A DNA stretch of 26,717 nt from Asterionellopsis glacialis. Its lineage: Eukaryota; Bacillariophyta; Plagiogrammaphyceae; Rhaphoneidales; Asterionellopsidaceae. The notes under the pieces are model-generated. The model was not told the DNA's origin. It saw only the letters and a program-made list of their open reading frames with translations, and did not search any database. Position 1 is the stretch's first letter, and each line of letters begins with the position of its first letter. Positions 1 through 9,000 of this stretch are shown piece after piece. The stretch lies in the NCBI GenBank assembly GCA_014885115.2, contig WKLE02002441.1, positions 4,887-31,603 on the forward strand, read 5' to 3'. A program made the translations under genes and the position numbers.

Positions 1-1
1 G

Positions 2-169
2 GTCAACGGTCACTTTTCACCGGTAATTCTACTGCCTCAGATGTATGGTATGCATGAATGATTTCACAGCAGAGAAGAAGCAGATGTTGCACATCATGAA
101 AAACAGCTGGTTCAGGCTCATTCTTATTTGGTGGCGATGATATTAAAAATGCATTACATATGTGTGTAA
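2..169 (+). other. possible 3' remnant of a gene entering from the left edge
   Basis: From base 2 one frame reads 19 sense codons, a TGA at 59-61, then 35 more sense codons up to a TAA at 167-169. The second half is rich in His, Glu and Lys and looks protein-like. I do not recognise a family. It could be the end of a gene lying left of the window (ending at the TGA), a decayed exon, or chance. The window edge prevents a decision. Confidence 0.15.
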
Positions 170-348
170 ACTGACATTTATTTACTGTGTATAGGACAAC
201 TTTAAAATACTACCGCCTGGTACATCGTGTTTGCTACTTACTTTCTACTAGGATCTAGTCTATTTAAGACCTCGGACTTGGACCTACAGTTGAAATCTGT
301 CCCAGCTGGCTGGATTATCAATTATTATTATAAATAATTGATGTTTAA

Positions 349-649
349 CCTGGTAGAATACTGTACCTGCTACTGTAATATGGTTACCCGGTACCTGGTA
401 CAGGTACCTCTGGTACCAGTATACCTGGTACCCCGTACCAGGTAATAAAAATAAGATCACGTACTGGTACGGACTCCCTGCTGCTGGTACCGTACAACTA
501 CCTGTTAGGCGGCACCCTGCGACCTAAAAAAAAGAAAGATTCGCCCGCTTGCTTGATCTGTTTCTTACTGGTATTGTATGTACGCAGCATGTACCCAGGT
601 AGGACCTACTAGGTACAGGTAGCGTACCATTACGGAGTACCTGGTAGGA
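349..649. repeat. palindrome cluster 1 (GGTACC-type), upstream of the ARD gene
   Basis: About 300 bp composed largely of GGTACC, CTGGTAC, GTACCAG and TACCTGTTAGG words on both strands. A perfect hairpin lies at 422-444: 10-bp arms TACCTGGTAC / GTACCAGGTA around CCC. The word TACCTGTTAGG at 499-509 recurs at 2381 and 2537. The cluster ends about 110 bp before the ATG of the acireductone dioxygenase gene. The rest of 170-348 is AT-rich and shows nothing I can name. Confidence 0.8.
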
Positions 650-758
650 TTTAAGAACTACGTTGACTAGACTTGTGATTTCAGAAAGAGGCCGTGCATT
701 CACAACGGCACGCTCGAAGTGTGTTATCATTCAAAAAAACGAAGTAACGTTGAATCCA

Positions 759-1457
759 ATGACTGACACCACAACTTCGAAGGATCCTTCTACCGATCCA
801 CCTCCCGAAAAGAAGCCCAAGAACATGATGGAACAAGCCCCCGAAGAGGAATGGCCTGAGGCCTGGTTGATGCCCGAAGGTGAATGTAAGGATCAGAAAG
901 CTGCCAACAAACGTGAGCCCAACGTCCCAGTTTCTGCCGCTGACATGAAAAAATTAGGCATTTGCTACTGGAAGATGGATGCTGATTCGTATAAGTACCC
1001 CACGAAGGCTATCCCCTACGACCCCAAGGATGCTGTCGATCCCAAGTTATCTCAACTTCGTGACGATCGCGGCTATTCTTACGCTGATATCATCACTGTC
1101 CATCCCGATCATTTGCCTGGATTCGATGATAAAATTAAGGCTTTCTTCGAAGAACACATTCACGATGCCGAAGAGATCCGATACATTTTGGGAGGTTCCG
1201 GATACTTTGACGTTAGAAACCTTGATGATCAATGGCTTCGTGTCCATGTTAAGAAGGGAGATCTTATGACCTTACCCGAAGGTATTTACCACCGTTTCAC
1301 TTGCGACGAGAAAGATTTGATTCATGCCATGCGCCTTTTCATTGGACAGCCTGTTTGGACACCCTTCAATCGCCCTTGTGATGAGCACGTCTCAAGGAAG
1401 AAGTATGTCGAAGCTTTTGAGGCGAAGACTATTTCTGATGAAAAGAAGGAAGAGTAA
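759..1457 (+). CDS. ADI1: acireductone dioxygenase (ARD), cupin family
   Basis: A single exon encodes 232 aa. ARD oxidises the acireductone 1,2-dihydroxy-3-keto-5-methylthiopentene, with Fe giving the keto-acid precursor of methionine in the methionine salvage pathway. The protein opens with a polar, Pro/Lys-rich tail (1-30), then WLMPEG at 36-41, close to the family's usual start. The cupin metal ligands are visible: HIHDAEE gives His133, His135 and Glu139, and GIYHRF gives His178. GSGYFDVR (147-153) is the expected turn before the next strand. I chose the ATG at 759; the frame is open further upstream to 663 but only from a TTG, and the extra residues do not resemble the family. There is no plastid or signal presequence, so it is probably cytosolic. 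The C-terminus is Lys/Glu-rich. Palindrome cluster 1 lies directly upstream. Confidence 0.95.
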   Translation: MTDTTTSKDPSTDPPPEKKPKNMMEQAPEEEWPEAWLMPEGECKDQKAANKREPNVPVSAADMKKLGICYWKMDADSYKYPTKAIPYDPKDAVDPKLSQLRDDRGYSYADIITVHPDHLPGFDDKIKAFFEEHIHDAEEIRYILGGSGYFDVRNLDDQWLRVHVKKGDLMTLPEGIYHRFTCDEKDLIHAMRLFIGQPVWTPFNRPCDEHVSRKKYVEAFEAKTISDEKKEE

Positions 1458-2122
1458 GAAGATAAACCTTTACTGTAGAAAGCATGTTAATCTAATATCC
1501 AAACCACGTCATGTTGTTTTTTGAAATTAGAGATTCAGAAAAGACCGAGAAATATGTACTGATTGGTATCATAACAAATATTTGATTACGTTACTTATAT
1601 CAACCATGCGATCTGCTTTCAATGTTGCAGAAAATAACGTTATCATTTTTACAGTAGTTTGCGAACTGAAGCAAATCGAAAGCTTTCCTTAGTTTTCCTT
1701 GGGCTTTTTTAAGATATGAGCAAACGTCTACATACTGAGCCAAAGAAATGTTCTTTGTGTCATTAGATCCTACAGGTTGGTCCTAGGCTATTGATATTGC
1801 GTTTCCTAGACTAAGAACCTTTAAATAATGAAGTGGAAAGGTTTTGGCTAAACAGCAGGAATTGAAGATTGCTCAAGTCCTAATTTCACAACTCTAGAAC
1901 AGAAGGAAGAACTCTGCAATAGGTGTCTTTCGTGTTCATGGCGGGAGGAGAATCAGAGGTCCAATAACCTAACAGGTAACTGGTTTCAGTCTGCTAAACA
2001 GTTATTGAATATGAGGTATAAGGGCCGCATCAGTGAAGACTTGCTCTACTAGAGAGTTCTGTTGCTAAAGCGGTATGAAATAAAAAATTCAAGAACCAGG
2101 CACGAAAGAAGCAAAAGGAAAC
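1458..2122. other. intergenic region, no gene seen
   Basis: This holds the 3' untranslated region of the ARD gene and the downstream flank of the tRNA. I see no coding frame of substance. Runs of T on the minus strand at 2116-2113 (T4) and 2087-2082 (T6) follow the tRNA and would serve as RNA polymerase III terminators. Confidence 0.5.
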
Positions 2123-2201
2123 TCCGTAGTCAGGCGCCTTACCATTGGGCCAACAAGTCATAGTGAAACCTGCCCGGGATTCGAACCCGGAATCTCCTGA
2201 T
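2123..2201 (-). tRNA. tRNA-Arg(ACG), circularly permuted gene (3' half before 5' half)
   Basis: On the minus strand the order is: A38 plus anticodon-stem 3' strand TCAGG (2200-2196), variable loop AGATT (2195-2191), T arm CCGGG-TTCGAAT-CCCGG (2190-2174), acceptor 3' strand GCAGGTT (2173-2167), discriminator T2166, a 6-nt spacer (2165-2160), acceptor 5' strand GACTTGT (2159-2153), TG, D arm GCCC-AATGGTA-AGGC (2150-2136), G26, anticodon-stem 5' strand CCTGA (2134-2130), loop CTACGGA (2129-2123) with anticodon ACG at 2127-2125. The swapped halves rebuild a complete 72-nt cloverleaf: the acceptor stem pairs over 7 bp (4 Watson-Crick, 3 G-U) and the anticodon stem perfectly. Box A (TGGCCCAATGG) and box B (GGTTCGAATCC) are intact but in reversed order. 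Leader GAAAC (2213-2209) can pair with trailer GTTTC (2122-2118) beside the presumed splice junction (37/38). Oddities: discriminator U, and G1-U72. Maturation would need end-joining at the anticodon loop, then cutting of the spacer. Confidence 0.85.
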
Positions 2202-2295
2202 TTCTGATGTTTCGATGCCAGGAGGTGTGTCATCAAAATATATGAACGCTGCACATTTAATCGTGCATTCTCTAAAACTGCTCGGGTGCAGTTGC

Positions 2296-2576
2296 TACCG
2301 GTCCTCTACCTGGAAGAGGTCCTACCAGGTACCGGTACAGGGTAAGGTCCTCTAGAGGACTACCTAGTACCGGTACTAGGTACCTGTTAGGGCTCTACCT
2401 GGTACTAGAGGTAGAGTCCCTGTTACCTAGAAAACCAACGTCTAGGTTAATATCGGTAACATTTCAACCTACTGAATACCCAGTATGTAGCTGCGGTAAC
2501 TGGTACCTTGGCTTTTAGCCGTCAAGATACCATACGTACCTGTTAGGACCTACCGTAGGTACGGTACCGGGTACAA
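2296..2576. repeat. palindrome cluster 2 (GGTACC / CTAGAGG type)
   Basis: Two perfect palindromes abut: GTCCTCTAGAGGAC at 2347-2360 and a 22-bp one at 2361-2382 (arm TACCTAGTACC). They are followed at once by TACCTGTTAGG (2381-2391), repeated at 2537-2547. Many partial copies of GGTACC, AGGTCCTAC and CTACCTGGTAC surround them. The cluster sits between the permuted tRNA (minus strand) and the coiled-coil gene (plus strand), so it is upstream of both. From 2577 to 2865 I see only A-rich presumptive promoter and 5' untranslated sequence. Confidence 0.8.
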
Positions 2577-2865
2577 AAGGACGTCAACCAGAACACAAGA
2601 AACAACCCAGAAACATCCAGAAACGCGATTTAAATAAAGTTTTCAAAGCTTGAAGCAGTGAAGCATTTTATTCGTGTTATCTTTTTTTTTGGTCAGGAAC
2701 GCAACGACGAAAAAAGAACAAAGAACGATTGAAAATAGAAAATAAATCACACCAATAGGAGGACTCGCTTACCAACGCTGCGCTAAAAGTCTCACATCTT
2801 TTACTCTAACAAGTCTGAAGGTACATCTTTACTTACGACCACCTTCAAATATCAAACACACCATC

Positions 2866-3234
2866 ATGCCAACCAGAAGACTTTTCAAATTCAGAAAGAC
2901 AGAGGCCGTCGATAAGAATACTGTTGTTTTCAAAAAATCTGATGGAAAAATCACTGAAGTTTCAGTAGCATGTGTTAAGAAGAGCGAATTAGTTACAGAC
3001 CCAACTAAAGGGCAACAAGGACAAGATCATATCATATTGGATCCATCACAATTTCGATCCATGTTAAAAGAGCGTGACGCTCAAATTTTGTCATTAACAA
3101 ATGAAGTTGAACAACTTAGAACAAAGTTGGAAAAGTTGGAAACCCAAGCCCAAGCCTGCCGTTGTGGCGCACATCAAAATTCAAGTAGTAGAGATGGACC
3201 AAACATGAAATGGAAGCATTCCCTGTGGAAGTAG
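2866..3234 (+). CDS. small coiled-coil protein, function unknown
   Basis: An ATG-initiated single-exon frame of 122 aa. The N-terminus is basic (MPTRRLFKFRK). Residues about 62-96 form an obvious heptad coiled coil of the leucine-zipper type (FRSMLKERDAQILSLTNEVE and on), ending at a Cys pair, CRC (98-100). The zipper recalls, at the level of general pattern only, the N-terminal dimerisation helix of cGMP-dependent protein kinases, but there is no kinase domain here. The tail is Ser/Asn/Lys-rich and ends in a Trp-containing basic stretch. An AATAAA lies 21 bp after the stop, supporting this as the real 3' end. It converges with the sugar porter gene. I do not recognise a family; it could be a dimerising adaptor or a truncated paralogue. 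Confidence 0.6.
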   Translation: MPTRRLFKFRKTEAVDKNTVVFKKSDGKITEVSVACVKKSELVTDPTKGQQGQDHIILDPSQFRSMLKERDAQILSLTNEVEQLRTKLEKLETQAQACRCGAHQNSSSRDGPNMKWKHSLWK

Positions 3235-3254
3235 TCTGTTCATTCCACTTAACT

Positions 3255-3260
3255 AATAAA
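3255..3260 (+). promoter_or_regulatory. poly(A) signal-like AATAAA after the coiled-coil gene
   Basis: A perfect AATAAA starts 21 bp downstream of the TAG stop of the coiled-coil gene. The motif is short and the region AT-rich, so position is the main support. Confidence 0.35.
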
Positions 3261-3362
3261 ATTGCAGTAAATCTATTGTAGTCTATTCTAGGTAAAAAAA
3301 TTGTCAAATTTTTGTTGTTTTCTGTTATAGGTCACACAATAGTAGTCAAGTGTATTATTCAT

Positions 3363-5265
3363 CTAAAGTAAAAGCTGTACCGATTCCTTGCTTTCGGGTC
3401 CAATTTCTGTTTCATTCTCGTCTGTATCCTTATCACTGTCCACAGCAAGTAGTATTGATTTGTCATTAGCAACAACTGCGAAATGGTGTGCCATTTCTTC
3501 TAAAGATTTGCCCTTGGTTTCAGGGAGGTGTGTCACAAAGAACGCCAAAATTGCTAGGCAAGTACAGGCTAAAAACAAAAAATATCCACCCCATGATAAC
3601 CAATTGGTCAAGGTAAGAATTGATGATGTGACCAATGTGCCAGTTAATCGATTCATGAAGGTTGTGGTACTAATGGCTTTGGCGCGGATTGTTGTTGAAA
3701 AGATTTCACTGGGAATCACCCAACCTAATGGTCCTAATCCAAGTGAAAAAAATGATACATAAATTGCCAGACCGATAATGACTTTCGTAGGACTACTAAC
3801 CTCTGCAAAGAAGTCTGATGCTATCAAAAGTAATGCAACTGTGCATCCTGTGTATACAAGAAAGAAACGAATATTCCATGAGATACGTGAAAAAAATATG
3901 ACCAATTATACATCAAGTTGGGGGGAGGCGCAAGTACAGGTGTGACACTTACCTGATAATGAAATGAAAATCATCGGTCTACGACCAAAATTGTCAAATA
4001 AGGGTGCCGCAACGAAGATGCATGCAAGTTTCAGCAAACCTAGTCCAGTCTTTTTTAGTCGAAACGATAAACAAAAAGCAATTGTAATCAAAATGAGGAT
4101 CAACATGATGAATCGTGCACTGTTCTAATTTCCAACACCCCAAAGCGATACGTACCAAAAACATACTTTGATGTCTACGTCCATGTATACCAGCTTCTTC
4201 CATGATGAACACCAAGTAATATTGAATTGCATCGATACCGCTCATTTGTTGTGAAATAGCAGTGCCAATACCAACTATGAGCATTTTCTTTACTGCCGGT
4301 GAGGGGAAGAAAATGGCATCCCAACCAACACGACTATTGAGTCTTCTTTCTTCTTCCATATCATCCTTGATTTCTTCAAGTTCTTCTTGGATATTGTATC
4401 CCGCAGGATGAAGTCGTTTGAGGACAGCTAGTGCTTCTTCTTCTCTATTTTTTTGAACCAGCCAACGTGGACTTTCTGCCATAACAAGCCATGCTAATAA
4501 GACCATTATAACAGGCATGATCATACCTGTAGCAAACATATAACGCCAAGCACGATTGGGTGGGAGTGGATAAAAGAAGAATCCGACAACAAACCCAATT
4601 ACAATACCAATATTAACCCCAATTTCAGCCCATGATACTAGTTTGCCACGATGTGATTTTGGTGATATTTCACTTATATACATTGGTCCAATAGATAAAC
4701 CAAATCCAACTCCCAAGCCTACAAATATGCGTCCAAACATAAGGGTAGCATATGATTGACTTAACACCATGACAAGGATACCCAAAATGAAACCGATAGA
4801 CGCTACACCGAATGAAACGCGTAATCCATATCGATTTGTAATTCGTGATGACGTAATGGCACCAACGATAGCAAAGAGATTAATACTACCCATGAACAAT
4901 TCAAGATGAACATCCGATAAACCCATTGAATTTTGTACAAGTATACCAGCATCCGTATTTACACCAATATCAAATCCTAAATTGCATGAATTTAGAGCTG
5001 CACAACCTGTTAACAAGTAAACGTAGGGCGGTATACCCGAAAGATATTCGGTGTTACTACTGCGAGTTGATGAGGAAGGAGATATCGATGACTCTTGCGA
5101 AATGGCTAAAGTACCATAATTCATTCCATTTTGTTCACTAGACGAAGGTGGACTGTGACTACCATTCGACGAGACACCATTATTGGTAATGGGTTTGAGA
5201 TCTTCACTGACAGTGGTACTTGAAGTATTATAACTACTCAAGATTCCAGTTATTCTCTTGAACAT
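3363..5265 (-). CDS. MFS sugar/polyol porter, three exons
   Basis: Exons 5265-4156, 4049-3953 and 3847-3363 join to 563 aa. The introns are 4050-4155 (GTACGT...AG, phase 0) and 3848-3952 (GTAAGT...AG, phase 1). Splicing restores continuous family sequence on both sides (LLKLACIFVAAPLFDNFGRR, then SLSG-CTVALLLIAS). It belongs to the sugar porter family of the major facilitator superfamily, with about 12 membrane segments. Motifs seen: GRIFVGLGVGFG (178-189), PMYISEISPKSHRG (194-207), AESPRWL (263-269), QQMSGIDAIQYY (339-350), NFGRRP, PSEIFSTTIRAKA (448-460) and PETKGKSLEEM (511-521). The QQ-SGIDA motif resembles plant polyol/monosaccharide H+ symporters; the substrate cannot be read from sequence. 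A Ser-rich cytosolic tail of about 75 residues precedes the first helix, and an acidic tail follows the last. Likely in the plasma membrane or another membrane. Confidence 0.93.
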
Positions 5266-5560
5266 CTTCTACTTGATCACTCTAGGCCTCTAATGCTGCC
5301 GAGCGTCTAATGATGTGTTTGCTATCAGTTAGGCTGCTGACTTCGTCTTCGAGTGTTCGCCGAGCCAAAAAAGGTCTTATAAAAGAAATGAAATAAGAAT
5401 GACAATAACGCTGATCTTCCGTTGACACCCAATCGTCGAGGATATTTTGGGATGCATGGGGCTACTGGTACCGGATGTACCTTGTAGGACCTACTCTAAC
5501 GTAGTACCGGTAGATGACGTCGATCATCGCGAGACTCCGACAACCTGTACCATACTAAAT
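5266..5560. other. promoter region of the sugar porter, with palindrome cluster 3
   Basis: Upstream non-coding DNA of the porter gene. Within it, 5461-5515 carries GGTACCGG, TACCTTGTAGGACCTAC (5478-5494) and AGTACCGGTAG words, clearly the same vocabulary as clusters 1 and 2, about 200 bp before the ATG. Confidence 0.6.
5461..5515. repeat. palindrome cluster 3 (GGTACC type)
   Basis: A short cluster containing CTGGTACCGG, TACCTTGTAGGACCTAC (compare TACCTGTTAGGACCTAC at 2537-2553) and GTAGTACCGGTAG. It is intergenic, on the promoter side of the porter gene. Confidence 0.7.
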
Positions 5561-5944
5561 TTATTCGTAGAGTCTTACGAGAGAAGTGTGGGTGTCTTGC
5601 TTGCTTCGGGTTTTATTCGATGAGAGTTCTGCTTGTCGAGGGACCCAGTTCCGTTTTTCCACAACGCACTTGATACTAACTAGGAGCGCACTTTCATTCT
5701 TGGATGGGCATGTTCCGAATGATTTGACAACTGAAATTTCAAATTTAGCAACATCTGCTCTTTCATTCATGCCAATAAACCTGGGCCTGACAATACAGTA
5801 ACTCACAGCTCCAAGTTTTCCATCCTCTACGCCGTCAGTACCTTCCTTTTCAATGGGTATGCAACCCCACGAAAAGATCTTTCTTCGCTTTGATGGTGAC
5901 ACCAAGATGGGATTATTTTGAAAAAAATTAAATATAATAGTCAA
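5561..5944 (-). CDS. possible partial gene or exon, unrecognised
   Basis: An open minus-strand frame of 127 codons ends at a TAA (5561-5563). It begins only at a TTG; the first in-frame ATG is at residue 60. The translation is mixed and fairly protein-like (for example FEISVVKSFGTCPSKNESAL), but I recognise no family and see no good splice acceptor to an upstream exon. An antisense frame overlaps part of it. It could be the last exon of an unseen gene, a gene remnant, or chance. The remaining 5945-6086 is AT-rich flank of the TIC110 3' end. Confidence 0.2.
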   Translation of the reverse strand: MTIIFNFFQNNPILVSPSKRRKIFSWGCIPIEKEGTDGVEDGKLGAVSYCIVRPRFIGMNERADVAKFEISVVKSFGTCPSKNESALLVSIKCVVEKRNWVPRQAELSSNKTRSKQDTHTSLVRLYE

Positions 5945-6086
5945 TTCATAAATGAAAGAAGGTAAAGTTTTTATGATATGCTATTATATTAGTTTTAAAA
6001 TGAAAGTAATTTTTCAGACTAGAGCTGATCAAGATGAATCGCAACAACTCGATTGCGGAAACACCGTTTTTTCTGAAAAAGACTAT

Positions 6087-9000
6087 CTATGGTAGCCCAA
6101 GAGTAGTCTTAAGCAATTCCTTGTTTGCTTCGACAGCGTCCTCTTCAATACCTGAGAAGTCGAATGCCTCATAAATATTGTAAATCTGGTAGGCTACTGC
6201 TTCTGGAACATCAAGGTCTAGCTCACCGCTTGTGAATTGAGCATACTGCACAAGTTCAGTAATGGGTTCTACGCAGTTCTCCTCACGTCCTCTCAACAAT
6301 TCTCCCTGAACCAATTCGTATGATTGCTTAGCAAGACGAGTGACGATGCTTTCAAATACCTTTTCAGCTTCGTCGGATTCAAGACCAAGAGATTCTTGAA
6401 TTTCTCCCAACATATCACCACTTTCAACGGTAAGTGCACCGGACTTCAGGCCGGGAATAATTTCAGCTTCAAACATCTTCGTCAAACGAGTCTTGGAAAT
6501 TCCAACATCATTTACAAGGTCCATACCCATTCCATTGCACTTTTCACGGAAGGCCTTCACCGTTTCTGGTGATGGGTTATCCATGACTGCATCAATTTCT
6601 TCAGACAAGACCTTCTTTTGAGCGGCAAGGAGCATCTCTTCAGACTTTTCAGCAGATAGACCAAGCTTGCCTTGAATGTTGGCAAGGAACATCATATCCT
6701 GCTGATCAAGTGTACCCTTAGTCTTCATCGAGTTCGATACAAAATTTTCATATACAGTGCTTCCGATGGTTCCACCAATTTCTTCCATCTTTTCACTGGT
6801 AAGACCAAGAATACCACCAAATGTAGCCTTTGCGCCTTCGTAACGGCTAGCCTGTGGACCCTGTGTGGTGAAAATTCCAACAATAAATTGGCGGTAAAGC
6901 ATTTCTGCGATTTCAGATTCGACACAACCAGCCTCAAGAGCAGTGATGGGGTATGTAGTCTCGTATACAGGAACTTCTTCCATGACTGTTTGTTCCTCTC
7001 CACCCTCTTCTTCGGCAGGAATCTTCTTTTCAACCTCCTTCGTACCAATTTCTTTCTGTTGTGTGATGTCATTCTCAGTGTAGAAATCAACAAGGTCCAT
7101 AATGTCACTCATGATATTTACGTCAGCCCCAAGTCCAAGAACACCCTAAAAGAGGAGAACGGAGGCATTCAGTTGTCAGCAATCTAATAGGAATGAACGA
7201 AAATAACACACATGTGCCATTGGTAAGCACAGACAACAAAAGTGAAAAGCTCTCAACAACTTACATCAGCTCCCTTTCCAGTTTGGAAAAGATCTTCACC
7301 CATATCTTTGCCACGTCTTTGTGACAATTGTTGTTGAGTAAGCTGAGTGCGTTCAAATTCGCTGACAATCCATTCAACCTTGGGAATCATCTTATCCTTA
7401 ACACCCTCGAGGAATAAATCCATGGTGATCTCTTCAGAGACACCAAGACGTTTCTTTAAGTCATCCAATGGAGCACGGAATTCAGGCCGGATAACTCCTG
7501 TCGAACCCATAGCTTCCATGAGACTCTTTTTGTAAACACTTCCAAAGTATTCCGAATGAGCAGGGTATGTATCTTCCACTGTCAACGTGAACATTTGCCG
7601 CAAGGCATCAAGAGCTTCCATGTCTTCCACAGTAGGGATGCCACCGGGTGTCTATAATGATTGAAAATAAAGAGCAATGAAAATTAGCCAAATGAAATTT
7701 GTATTCAAACGTATTTTCGACACTTGTACTAGCTCACCTTTTGTTGGACACTTGCAACGGCCTGGGTGTACAAACCAGCTCCCGTTTCTTTCAAGAAGTC
7801 TTCGCTTAATCTGTAGCTACTCATAACCTCATCAATGTTCTTTTTCATATTGACAACAAGTTCAGGTGTGTAGTCCTCCAAAATTTCTGAGGTTGCTGTT
7901 TGAAGTGCCTTTTGCAATTCAGGTCCAAATGCACCACGAGCCTGGAATTCCGCTTCGGTATCCGTGATTCCAATAAGTCCCTTAATTTCCATAACCTTTT
8001 GGTATGCTTCTTCTGAGAGCTTACCATCTTCACTTTTACGGACAGTTCGTGTCAAAAAGATCTTGTAAAGCTTGATACGTTCATCGGAGGACAGGAAGCC
8101 GCATGCAGAATCCTTGTCACGAGGATTGCAGAAAGTTTCATCGAATTTCTCAAAATCTGCCCAGCCGGACTTGGCAAGGACAGCAATAAGTGCCTCCTTG
8201 GCTTCAAGAGCTTCCAACAAATGGTCGTAAGTAGCAGCTTCGTTATTGACCTTGGCAAATTTGTGGGTCTCTTCAAGGGGCTTTCCGAGTGCTTGCATGA
8301 CCATAGAAGATAAAAGGTCCTTGGAAGATTCCTCCTTCAACAAGAGTTCTTCGCGACGTGCAGTCAATTCTTCCCAGGCAGCATCAGGTGTCTTAGTTCC
8401 AGAAAGGACATCCTTCATGGCAGCAAGAGCTGTAGCTTGGAACAATGGCGTGGCTTCGACTGTGATTTCATAAGCAGAATCGGTATCTGACAATCCAAGA
8501 ACTTCTTGGAGTTCGTTAAGCTGCGAAAGTTTTGAAATAAGTAGGAAAATGAGAAGTTAGCAATGCTTTGAAAGTCAATCATGCATTCCTGTTAGCTGAA
8601 AAAAAAGGTATTTTTTGACTTGGACTCACTTTTTCCATGGCACCATCGGCAAACTTGAGAGTAAGTGGGTCGGCCTCGGGTGTTTCATCGGCATCATCAT
8701 CGTCGTTATCATCAGAGTCGAGAGCTTTTCCCAGCAAAGTTCGGACTTCTTCATTAAAGGCGGTCATGTGCATGTCAGTAGCAGTATCATCTGAAATTCC
8801 CAAAGTTTTTCTGGCCCGACTCAGCATATCAGAAGAAACCTGTCCAGAGCCAAGTTTGGATCGGGTTGATTTAAGTGCACGTGAATAAAAGGGTTCAGCG
8901 ACATCAGCAACGCGGTCAAGAGCCTGGTTAACCTTAAGGTCGAGAGCTTTGGCAACGCGAGTCATTTCATACAAGAAGGCTTCCTCTGTTTCACCACCCT

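Noticed and set aside
663..758. N-terminal extension of the acireductone dioxygenase
   Set aside because: The frame is open but begins at TTG; the ATG at 759 fits the family length better.
2140..2240. An ordinary, unpermuted tRNA using the T arm at 2190-2174 with a 5' half upstream of it
   Set aside because: The minus-strand sequence upstream has no D arm or box A, and no strand complementary to GCAGGTT at the right distance. A hairpin CTCCTG/CAGGAG exists but leaves no anticodon loop of 7 nt.
2030..2254. A 74-codon minus-strand reading frame
   Set aside because: It is the chance translation of the tRNA-Arg locus. The peptide pieces CWPNGKAPDYG and GDSGFESR are what tRNA-Arg(ACG) sequence gives, here in swapped order.
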